NCBI GenBank assembly: GCA_035315125.1
Contig: DATFYI010000010.1
Location: forward strand, 1-11,667
Direction of reading: 5' to 3'
Length of the DNA: 11,667 nt
Origin: DATFYI01 sp035315125
Lineage (GTDB): Bacteria; Chloroflexota; Anaerolineae; Anaerolineales; Anaerolineaceae
A program made the position numbers and the translations under genes. Shown piece after piece: positions 1 to 6,283 of the stretch. The number at the start of each line of letters is the position of its first letter. Within the stretch, counting starts at the first letter, position 1. A model generated the notes under the pieces. That model was given only the letters and a program-made list of their open reading frames with translations. It made no database searches and was not told where the DNA came from.

Positions 1-288
1 ATAAGCTTTGAATTGGCTTGAATCAATCGCAATCGCATAAGCAAGACTTTGCTTGACGGCTGGGCGAAACGAATATGGTAAACAGCGCATGCCAGTTTTA
101 GGACGCACCTCTACAAAGCCCAAAGCACGAGCCACTTCAAGCTGTTCCCGCAGGCTGGCAATGCTGATCCCGAGTTGACCGCTTAATTCGGCCAACGAAG
201 GTAAACGCCCACCGTTATTTTTCTCAACCGAAGCTAAATATCTTATAAATTCTGAAAGTGTTTCTGTAGGAATCCGTTCTCGCAACAT
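1..288 (-). CDS. GntR-family transcriptional regulator, N-terminal part (cut by window edge)
   Basis: The reverse strand is open from an ATG at 288-286 to base 1, giving 96 residues without a stop; the gene continues beyond the left edge. Residues about 5-68 read as a GntR-type winged helix: the segment GGRLPSLAELSGQLGIS followed by SLREQLEVARALGFVEVRPKTGM has the recognition-helix and wing pattern of that family (LPS-x-x-ELS, then the R/L-rich helix and the basic wing). The effector domain (FCD or UTRA in most relatives) is outside the window, so the ligand cannot be named. The gene has its own promoter and a palindrome in its leader, so it is probably autoregulated and separate from the operon that ends at 457. 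There is no strong Shine-Dalgarno site; the start was chosen because it is the first ATG in frame before the domain. Confidence 0.8.
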   Translation of the reverse strand, partial: MLRERIPTETLSEFIRYLASVEKNNGGRLPSLAELSGQLGISIASLREQLEVARALGFVEVRPKTGMRCLPYSFRPAVKQSLAYAIAIDSSQFKAY

Positions 289-306
289 TGATATATAATT
301 CCAATC

Positions 307-323
307 TATTAATCTGATTATTA
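307..323. promoter_or_regulatory. Candidate operator for the GntR-type regulator
   Basis: A 17-bp dyad with core TAATC-T-GATTA (310-320) is flanked by TA/TA, so 7 of 8 pairs match. It lies just downstream of the predicted transcription start, where a bound repressor would block the gene. GntR proteins often bind short odd-length palindromes in their own leaders. The site is AT-rich and could be chance. Confidence 0.35.
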
Positions 324-333
324 TGATGAAACA

Positions 334-362
334 AGTGTAGCACGCCCCCATCAACGCGTCAA
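334..362 (-). promoter_or_regulatory. Predicted sigma70-type promoter of the GntR-type gene
   Basis: On the reverse strand a TTGACG box (357-362) is followed after 17 bases by TACACT (334-339). Transcription would begin near 327, giving a leader of about 39 bases before the ATG at 288. Only the boxes and their spacing support this. Confidence 0.5.
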
Positions 363-434
363 CTGCCAATAATTTTTGTTTCTTGTCCCATTTTTAGGGA
401 TGTTTTCATTCTAAAGTTTTTATTCGGTTTGTAA

Positions 435-452
435 CCTCAGATTTATCTGAGG
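435..452 (-). terminator. Hairpin after the last operon gene, possible terminator
   Basis: CCTCAGAT and ATCTGAGG form a perfect 7-8 bp stem with a 2-4 base loop, starting 4 bases after the stop codon of the BtuF-like gene. On the reverse strand the stem is followed by TTACAAACC and not a clean T run, so termination may be inefficient or of another type. An overlapping small stem (426-436, GGTT-TGT-AACC) shares two bases with it. Confidence 0.45.
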
Positions 453-456
453 ATTA

Positions 457-1326
457 TCAATTCGAGAATATTTCTGTCAGTTTCTGCAGCGCTTTCGCAA
501 GACGAGTGCCATGCCAGGTGATAAGACTGCCATCCAACCAACAAACAGAAATATTGAAATGCTCTGCCGTTTTTTTTAAAAACAATTTTCGGTATTCAAT
601 TGCATGTTGGTATGTATAGGAATATGGTTCACTAGGCAAGAGAATTAATTCCGGCCGGGCGCTGACGATCTCATCGAATGTTATTCTGGGATAACGGTGA
701 TCTTCCCCGTGGAAACGTGCTTCATCCACGTAACCCGGAAAAGAAAGCAGCGGATCAAGTTTTGAACAATCTTGAAAAACGTTTTCGCCGCCGAATAAAC
801 TTAGCAAATCATTTGGGTAAGTTTCAGCACTGAATGTCATCCACCAGCGTCTTCCGTTGGTTTCTTTTTCCCATATTGGGCAAAAGTATCTTACCCTTCG
901 AGCTTCATTTGCAGCCAGTCGTGCGTAATCCAACGCAACTTCCAGCGACCTCATACGATCTACGGCTAATTGTCGGTGATAAAGCTCAGTAAGCATCCAA
1001 AGGTCATCCAACGATTGGCGTATAGTTTTTGGAAAAGTGACCCAGACCGGAATATCATTCTTGAGTAATTCTTCAATATCCTCTCGTCGGTTTTCTTCCA
1101 GGTTGGCGATCACCAGATCGGGTTTTAATTGCAGGATATCCCGGATGCGAACATTTTTAGGCCCGCCCACGCGTTTTAATTGACTGACTTCCCGGGCAGG
1201 TTGAATGCAATAATCGCTAATTCCTACTAAAGTATCCCCAAAACCCAGGTCAAAGAGGCTTTCAGTCATCGATGGGACTAAAGAAACTACTCTTTTGGGT
1301 ACTGTCTCAATCGGAATGTCATTCAT
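457..1326 (-). CDS. BtuF-like helical-backbone metal receptor protein without signal peptide
   Basis: The 289-residue protein resembles the substrate-binding proteins of cobalamin and iron-siderophore transporters (BtuF/FepB fold: two lobes joined by a long helix). The N-terminal lobe reads RVVSLVPSMTESLFDLG followed by LVGISDYC (residues 12-40), then RVGG and LKPDLVIANLEENRREDIEEL (52-87); the C-terminal lobe has YPRITFDEIVSARPELILLPSEPY. There is no signal peptide or lipobox: the conserved first strand begins at residue 12, so the protein as read is cytoplasmic. No permease or ATPase gene is nearby. Signal-less BtuF-like proteins are common in environmental bacteria and their role is not established; binding of a corrinoid or other metal complex is inference. 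It is last in the operon, 25 bases after the amidohydrolase gene, with no visible Shine-Dalgarno site. Confidence 0.78.
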   Translation of the reverse strand: MNDIPIETVPKRVVSLVPSMTESLFDLGFGDTLVGISDYCIQPAREVSQLKRVGGPKNVRIRDILQLKPDLVIANLEENRREDIEELLKNDIPVWVTFPKTIRQSLDDLWMLTELYHRQLAVDRMRSLEVALDYARLAANEARRVRYFCPIWEKETNGRRWWMTFSAETYPNDLLSLFGGENVFQDCSKLDPLLSFPGYVDEARFHGEDHRYPRITFDEIVSARPELILLPSEPYSYTYQHAIEYRKLFLKKTAEHFNISVCWLDGSLITWHGTRLAKALQKLTEIFSN

Positions 1327-1351
1327 AGGCTTTTTTTGGAAAATGATTGAC

Positions 1352-2527
1352 TTATTGGTTCAGAATTTGAAATACACTACCTGTCATCACCGCGGACGCA
1401 CCCGCCAGTACTGATTCATCAAAATCAAACCTCGTATTGTGATGTCCATAAATAAGTCCGCGTTCTGTGTTTGCCGAACCAACCAGAAAAAAACAACCTG
1501 GCACACGCTGTAAAATCTCGGACATGTCCTCAGAAGCCATAATCTGGTAATTGCTATCTATCAATATGCCAGGCCATGTTTCAGTGGCGGATTTCGTAAC
1601 CATTTCGGTTACAAATTTGTCGTTAATGACTGCCGGGCAAGCGTCAAAGAATTGTATCTTTGATCTGCATCTCATTCCAACAGCCACTCCATTAACAATC
1701 TCATTGAATCGCTCAAGCACCATTTCGTGAACTTTCGGCTCAAATGACCGGATCGTTCCGGAGAATTCTGCAACAGAAGGAATTACATTTGTTGCAGCAC
1801 CAGCTTGGACACGTGTAACACTGATTACGGCGGATTGAAATGGTGAAACGTTCCTGGAGATAATACTTTGTAAGGCTGTAATGATTTGAGCCGTCGCGTA
1901 AATTGGATCTATGGTTTCGTGGGGCAAAGCACCATGACCTCCCTGGCCTTCAATCTGCACGGTGAAAAAATCAGCCCCGGCCATGATTGGCCCTGGAGTG
2001 ATACCCAACCAGCCTACCGGTTTCTCATTCCATAAATGTAAAGCCAACGCAAAATCAGGAACTGGGACCTCTAAAACTCCCTCCCGGACCATCCTCAAGG
2101 CTCCGCTTGCCCCTTCTTCAGCTGGCTGAAAGACCAATTTGACTATACCATGCAGGTCATTTTGATGATTTTTAAGTATTTTTGCGACAGTCAAACCAAT
2201 TGCTACATGGCCATCATGTCCACATGCGTGCATCACACCAGCTTGCTGAGAGGCATATTCAGCACCGGTTTCTTCCTGAATGGGAAGAGCATCCATATCA
2301 AACCTTAACAGAACGACCTTCCCGGGCACATTTCCTTTTAACAGACCAGTGACACCGGTTTTCGCTATACCTGTTTTAATCTCAAAACCCAGTTGAGTTA
2401 GCTCACCAGCTACTACACCAGCAGTTCGGACTTCCTGATAAGCCAGCTCAGGATGACGGTGCAAATCACGCCTGATCGAGCATGTGAATTCAAAAAGATC
2501 ACTGGCTTCGGCGTAAAAATCGTTCAT
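1352..2527 (-). CDS. M20 family (M20D) metal-dependent amidohydrolase
   Basis: A 391-residue protein of normal length for the hippurate hydrolase/IAA-amino acid hydrolase group, which cleaves N-acyl amino acids or related amides in the cytoplasm with two metal ions. Visible motifs in order: RRDLHRHPEL (19-28), RFDMDALPI (75-83), MHACGHDGH (99-107), FQPAEEG (133-139), LALHLW (161-166), a dimerisation-domain GGHGALPHE (196-204), and GHHNTRFDFDE near the C terminus (361-371). C102, H104, E138, H164 and H363 are the expected metal ligands, with E137 as the likely catalytic base, so the enzyme looks intact. The substrate cannot be told from sequence; N-acetyl or N-acyl amino acids, including N-acetyl-diaminopimelate, are possibilities for this family. 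It follows the PIG-L gene by 9 bases. Confidence 0.92.
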   Translation of the reverse strand: MNDFYAEASDLFEFTCSIRRDLHRHPELAYQEVRTAGVVAGELTQLGFEIKTGIAKTGVTGLLKGNVPGKVVLLRFDMDALPIQEETGAEYASQQAGVMHACGHDGHVAIGLTVAKILKNHQNDLHGIVKLVFQPAEEGASGALRMVREGVLEVPVPDFALALHLWNEKPVGWLGITPGPIMAGADFFTVQIEGQGGHGALPHETIDPIYATAQIITALQSIISRNVSPFQSAVISVTRVQAGAATNVIPSVAEFSGTIRSFEPKVHEMVLERFNEIVNGVAVGMRCRSKIQFFDACPAVINDKFVTEMVTKSATETWPGILIDSNYQIMASEDMSEILQRVPGCFFLVGSANTERGLIYGHHNTRFDFDESVLAGASAVMTGSVFQILNQ

Positions 2528-2536
2528 AGACGGAAA

Positions 2537-3259
2537 TTAAGCAAATACGATTCTACGGAATTTTTCCTCGTAACGAGGTGCTTCGAGTGTGCTATCCGGA
2601 GCAAAACGGTTTAGCATACGCTTGTCGAGGGCTTCCATTGAGGGGATTTGGCTACGATGTTCGTGAAGCGCCTTGATCTTCAGACCCCAATATTCAGTAA
2701 CGTCCAAAATAAGATTTGCCTCATAGGGAAGCGAAAGCCACAGCTCTTTTACAGAGTGCGGTTCTAATCCCTCATCCAATAATTCCGGAAAAAACATGGA
2801 GTTGCCGGCTGCAGGAAAATATCCATCCAAAACAATCTGACCGGCTGTTCTGTGATCCGGGTGATTGATTGTCCCTTCTCTCGGAAAATAATTCGTCGGA
2901 TCACATGTGACCAAAATGTCTGGCTTTTCTTGACGGATAACCCTGGCAACTGTTCGTCGTGTCTCCATGCTGGTAAACAGGATGCCATCACAATAATCCA
3001 AAAACCGAACTGAATTCACACCAAGAACTGCAGAAGCACGATATTCTTCCTCAACTCGAATCCGTGCTAATTCCTCCGGTTTTATATTACGATCCTGCGA
3101 GCCTTTATCCCCTTTTGTTAATAAACAATACTTGACTGAATGACCCAACCTCACCCATCTCGCGATCGAAGCTCCGCAAAAGAATTCAGGGTCGTCTGGG
3201 TGTGCAAGCATTACCAAAATCTTTTGTGGTTTCTGCCATCCCTCAATCGAATCAGGCAT
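2537..3259 (-). CDS. PIG-L/LmbE family zinc deacetylase
   Basis: A 240-residue protein of the family that removes acetyl groups from N-acetylglucosamine-type substrates (PIG-L, MshB, BshB). The signature AHPDDPE is at residues 19-25: H20 and D23 are expected zinc ligands and D22 the catalytic base. The second signature NHPDHR (132-137) supplies the third histidine. LTKGDKGSQDR follows the second strand as usual. No signal peptide is seen, so it is cytoplasmic. The start codon lies 2 bases after the ricT stop, with a GGAG 13 bases upstream inside ricT, implying translational coupling. The family includes bacillithiol- and mycothiol-making enzymes, but no partner glycosyltransferase or ligase is encoded here, so a thiol-cofactor role is only a possibility. 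Confidence 0.9.
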   Translation of the reverse strand: MPDSIEGWQKPQKILVMLAHPDDPEFFCGASIARWVRLGHSVKYCLLTKGDKGSQDRNIKPEELARIRVEEEYRASAVLGVNSVRFLDYCDGILFTSMETRRTVARVIRQEKPDILVTCDPTNYFPREGTINHPDHRTAGQIVLDGYFPAAGNSMFFPELLDEGLEPHSVKELWLSLPYEANLILDVTEYWGLKIKALHEHRSQIPSMEALDKRMLNRFAPDSTLEAPRYEEKFRRIVFA

Positions 3260-3261
3260 CC

Positions 3262-4176
3262 TTATTTCTCATCTCCGTTGTTGCCTGTGCAATCACAACC
3301 TTCCTGGCCAATACAAGGATTTTGTGCTTTCTTTTTAAGATTTTCTAGTTCTTCCGCCGGTTGAATATCTATTCGAGCAAACTCCCGAATGCCAACTTCT
3401 GGTATTTCTACCAAAACGGCATCGCGCAAAGGAAAAATGTCTAGAACCTTTCCTTCTCCAACCGGCGTAATCACACGTTTATTCCGTTTAGGAAGCAATT
3501 GCCTGGCGGCCACATATTGCTCGTATTCATAAATCAAGCAACATCGCAGACGTCCACACATCCCCGTGATTTCAGTTGGTGTCAGCGAAATTCCTTGCTC
3601 TTTCGCCATCCGAATTGAGATCGAACTAAAATCCGTTAAAAATCTCGTACAACAGCGCATCTCCATACCGCATGCGCCAAGTCCGCCTATCATTTTAGCC
3701 ACGTCTCGTGGACCAATCTGGCGAAGCTCTACCTGGGTCGGGCCAAACTTCTTTTGCATATCCTGGCGCAAAGACTTCAGCTCAACTTTGTCTTCAGACT
3801 CACTGCTGAACATAATCGTCAAACGGTTACCATCAAAGCTATATTCAACAGAGACAATCTTTATTCCAACCAAACTCAGTTCCCTGGCTCTTGCGCGGCA
3901 AGTCTCAAAGACTTCTGCTTCCTTTTGCTGCCAGGATTGTCGAATCAATAAATCCCGTGGAGTCGCTTTTCGATCCACATACTTCCACGTGCCTTCAGGG
4001 GGTGTTTCAGGTTTCTCAACAATCGCACCCACCTGGCCAAGCTGCCAACCTCGGCTTGTTTCCACGATTACAGAATCGCCGATTTTTAAATCCGGAATTT
4101 TGCTCGCGTCAAAATGATAGATTTTGCCCACCTTGGAGAACCGTACGCCAACGATAAAAGGTTGCATTTCAGTCAT
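3262..4176 (-). CDS. ricT: PSP1 domain protein, RicT/YaaT family
   Basis: A 304-residue protein of the PSP1/RicT family. In Bacillus subtilis RicT (YaaT) forms a complex with RicA and RicF that carries iron-sulfur clusters and affects RNase Y-dependent RNA processing. The family core is clear: GGLGACGMEMRCC (164-176) and TGMCGRLRCCL (204-214) hold the conserved cysteines C169, C175, C176, C207, C212 and C213, separated by the conserved FSSISIRMAKEQGISL stretch. A beta-rich N-terminal part (DASKIPDLKIGDSVIVET) and a C-terminal ITPVGEGKVLDI segment also fit. The C-terminal tail adds C288, C294 and C296 (NPCIGQEGCDC). It starts 6 bases after the mrp stop. No ricA or ricF gene is present, so the partners, if any, are elsewhere. 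Cluster binding here is inferred from family. Confidence 0.92.
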   Translation of the reverse strand: MTEMQPFIVGVRFSKVGKIYHFDASKIPDLKIGDSVIVETSRGWQLGQVGAIVEKPETPPEGTWKYVDRKATPRDLLIRQSWQQKEAEVFETCRARARELSLVGIKIVSVEYSFDGNRLTIMFSSESEDKVELKSLRQDMQKKFGPTQVELRQIGPRDVAKMIGGLGACGMEMRCCTRFLTDFSSISIRMAKEQGISLTPTEITGMCGRLRCCLIYEYEQYVAARQLLPKRNKRVITPVGEGKVLDIFPLRDAVLVEIPEVGIREFARIDIQPAEELENLKKKAQNPCIGQEGCDCTGNNGDEK

Positions 4177-4182
4177 TTTTAT

Positions 4183-5274
4183 TTAACCTATTACATCAAT
4201 TGAGATCCCTGCATTCCCCTGGATCGCGGCAACACTTAATTTTGCGGCAATATCTGATGCAATGAATTTCAACGCCCTTGCCGGAGCACTATCCGGATTT
4301 GAAACTACAATTGGAACGCCATTATCACCCCCCACTCGTACATTCGCATCCATCGGAATTGTTCCAATGAAAGGTACATCGTTACTTTTGGCGAGGGCTT
4401 CCCCACCACCTGAGCCAAATATATCCAGATGTGTCCCATCGGGCAGTTCCAAATAGCTCATGTTTTCAACCACTCCTAGAATTGGAACATTGAGCTCTCG
4501 GAACATTTGTAAACCACGGTTGGCATCCTCTAAGGAAACTTGTTGAGGTAAAGTAACAATGACCCCACCGCTGAGTGGAATAGACTGTGCCAGGCTCAAC
4601 TGTGCATCCCCTGTGCCCGGTGGAAGGTCGATAATTAGATAATCCATTTCTCCCCAGGCCACATCAGTGAGAAACTGGCGAATTGCAGAATGAAGCATGG
4701 GTCCACGCCAAATTAAAGGCTGTCCCGGTTTTACCAAAAAACCGATCGACATCATTTTTACGCCGTATGTTTCTGCGGGGATCAGCTTTTTCTCTTGGGG
4801 TGGTGGTAATTGGTGCACCCCCATCATTGTTGGCACGTTTGGCCCATAAATATCTGCATCCAACAATCCAACCACAGCCCCAGTCTGGGCCAAAGCAACA
4901 GCCACATTTACCGCAACGGTGGTTTTTCCAACACCGCCTTTTCCAGAGGCGATTGCTACCGCATTTCGGACTGGGAGATCAAGCAAACCACGCGTCCTGC
5001 CATCGTTCGGAACGCTGGCATCCATTTTGACATCTACCTTTTCGACTCCCGGGAGTGCAGCCATAATCTCTCGCCGGGCATCTGCTTCGATTTTTCCACG
5101 TAGTGGACAAGCAGGAGTTGTAAGAACCAGTTTTACAGAAACAGTTGAGTCTTTAATTTCTAGATCTCGAACCATATTTAATGTCACCAGGTCTTTACGC
5201 AACTCCGGATCCTGAACTTTACTTAGAGCCGCTAAAACTTTATCCCGATTTTCCCTTGTATCTTCTATTCGCAT
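4183..5274 (-). CDS. mrp: Mrp/NBP35-type P-loop iron-sulfur carrier ATPase
   Basis: A 363-residue Mrp/ApbC protein with the usual two-part layout. Residues 8-85 are a MIP18/DUF59 domain (VQDPELRKDLVTLNMV and TTPACPLRGKIE, with the single cysteine C56). Residues 105-345 are the deviant P-loop ATPase: IASGKGGVGKTT (109-119, Walker A at 111-118), LLDADIYGPNVPTMMG, and DYLIIDLPPGTGD (211-223). The family moves [4Fe-4S] clusters to target proteins; the eukaryotic relative Ind1/NUBPL serves complex I, which fits its place behind nuoB-nuoCD-nuoI. Oddly, after ENMSY (270-274) the protein reads LELPDGTHLDIFGSGGG, where many family members have CxxC, the dimer-interface cluster ligands. The start ATG has a good Shine-Dalgarno site (AAGGAAGG). 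Confidence 0.93.
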   Translation of the reverse strand: MRIEDTRENRDKVLAALSKVQDPELRKDLVTLNMVRDLEIKDSTVSVKLVLTTPACPLRGKIEADARREIMAALPGVEKVDVKMDASVPNDGRTRGLLDLPVRNAVAIASGKGGVGKTTVAVNVAVALAQTGAVVGLLDADIYGPNVPTMMGVHQLPPPQEKKLIPAETYGVKMMSIGFLVKPGQPLIWRGPMLHSAIRQFLTDVAWGEMDYLIIDLPPGTGDAQLSLAQSIPLSGGVIVTLPQQVSLEDANRGLQMFRELNVPILGVVENMSYLELPDGTHLDIFGSGGGEALAKSNDVPFIGTIPMDANVRVGGDNGVPIVVSNPDSAPARALKFIASDIAAKLSVAAIQGNAGISIDVIG

Positions 5275-5310
5275 CCAATACCTTCCTTGACTGATCTCAA
5301 TAACTATTAT

Positions 5311-5634
5311 TCATGGCTGCTTTTGTTGATAAGTTTCGACCTCAAAACGAGCTTGTTTATATTGTTCGAGCAGGTCGGTATCATTTCCACGAAAACGCCG
5401 GATTGTTTGGCGAGCGCATTGCGTACAACCTCGCATTGCGCGGAAAGAATCAGCGTTACATGCCACACAACCGTTTAATCTTACCATCATTAATACAAAC
5501 CCTAACTGGCCCAGCTTATCTGCGTTTTCCCCAGAAAGACTGTCGACCAGATTCTTCCAAGATTCACCTCTGAGTACCCCTAATCCAGGTATCAAACGAA
5601 CCGGAAAAAGTAATTCTGTATCGGAATTATACAT
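5311..5634 (-). CDS. Small four-cysteine protein of unknown function (CxxC-x10-CxxC)
   Basis: I do not recognise this 107-residue protein as a named family. Its core is a compact motif with C56, C59, C70 and C73 (NGCVACNADSFRAMRGCTQC, residues 54-73), followed by a basic stretch RQTIRRFRG and a charged helical tail. Four cysteines in two CxxC pairs could hold zinc or an iron-sulfur cluster. The part before the motif (DKLGQLGFVLMMVRLNGC) faintly recalls the helix leading to CxxC in AhpD/carboxymuconolactone decarboxylase proteins, but the histidine expected four residues after the second cysteine is replaced by serine and the protein is short. The gene is well placed as real: it fills the gap between nuoI (31 bases) and mrp (36 bases), with AAGGTGG just before its ATG. 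A role in complex I cluster insertion is inference from position. Confidence 0.8.
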   Translation of the reverse strand: MYNSDTELLFPVRLIPGLGVLRGESWKNLVDSLSGENADKLGQLGFVLMMVRLNGCVACNADSFRAMRGCTQCARQTIRRFRGNDTDLLEQYKQARFEVETYQQKQP

Positions 5635-5665
5635 TAGCCACCTTCTTCCCTCAAGTTTACAAGAA

Positions 5666-6268
5666 TTATGCCGTTTTTGAAGCAGATTTTGCCGCTTCTT
5701 TCTCTGCCCGGGCCGCTTCTTCTAACGCATAATTAGACGGACGGATGCCAGCATAATACGAAGCTGGCTTTGATAACTTCTCTTTATCATAAATATGATG
5801 ATGCATTCGTTCATATGAGGCAACCTCATAATCATGATCCATTTTTATGGCATCAAAAGGACAATATTCAGCACAAAAGCCGCAATTCATGCAAATATCA
5901 ATATCGATATAGAATTCTGCGGGCGCTGGAATCGGACGACCGGTATTTGGATCATTTGTACGAACAATCCATATGCACTGTGGTGGGCATACCTTAGCAC
6001 AAATCCCACAAGATGTACAGCGCAGCTCTTTTTGACCATTCTCTCCTTCATCATAAACTAAAAAAGGCAGAAAGCGGAATTCTTCAGGAACCGGGATCTT
6101 TTCCTCTGGATATTGGACTGTGAAGATACCGCTTGTATCACTTTTAGTGCGCATTTCAATTCCGGCCGGATTATAATAACGATTTTTTGTTTTCAGATCC
6201 TGTGTATAGGTCTCGATAAAATGTTTTATCGTAATACCCATCCCACGTAAGATTCCCATACCGTTCAT
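5666..6268 (-). CDS. nuoI: NADH-quinone oxidoreductase subunit I (NuoI, 2x[4Fe-4S])
   Basis: A 200-residue ferredoxin-like subunit of complex I that passes electrons to cluster N2 in NuoB. Two 4Fe-4S motifs are complete: C84, C87, C90 and C94 (CTSCGICAKVCPP) and C126, C129, C132 and C136 (CMNCGFCAEYCPF), which by family bind N6a and N6b. The N terminus MNGMGILRGMGITIKHF is typical of NuoI, with an amphipathic segment that contacts the membrane arm. The C terminus ends in an alanine- and lysine-rich helix (EEAARAEKEAAKSASKTA), a lineage-specific extension. Start choice is firm because a GAGGAGGT Shine-Dalgarno sequence lies 7 bases upstream. No nuoH or later membrane-subunit genes follow. Confidence 0.95.
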   Translation of the reverse strand: MNGMGILRGMGITIKHFIETYTQDLKTKNRYYNPAGIEMRTKSDTSGIFTVQYPEEKIPVPEEFRFLPFLVYDEGENGQKELRCTSCGICAKVCPPQCIWIVRTNDPNTGRPIPAPAEFYIDIDICMNCGFCAEYCPFDAIKMDHDYEVASYERMHHHIYDKEKLSKPASYYAGIRPSNYALEEAARAEKEAAKSASKTA

Positions 6269-6275
6269 GCTTATT

Positions 6276-6283
6276 ACCTCCTC
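6276..6283 (-). promoter_or_regulatory. Strong ribosome binding site of nuoI, overlapping the nuoCD stop
   Basis: GAGGAGGT on the reverse strand is 7 bases before the nuoI ATG and shares bases with the nuoCD TGA at 6282-6284. This is the best Shine-Dalgarno match in the operon, fixes the nuoI start, and suggests coupled translation of the two subunits. Confidence 0.8.

Noticed and set aside
3566..4117. A 183-codon open frame on the plus strand opposite ricT
   Set aside because: It is antisense to a well-supported conserved gene, has no family features and no start signals; it is a frame shadow of ricT.
5311..5634. The four-cysteine protein as an AhpD/carboxymuconolactone decarboxylase enzyme
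   Set aside because: The histidine expected four residues after the second CxxC cysteine is missing and the second CxxC is not part of that family's pattern; only a vague similarity remains.
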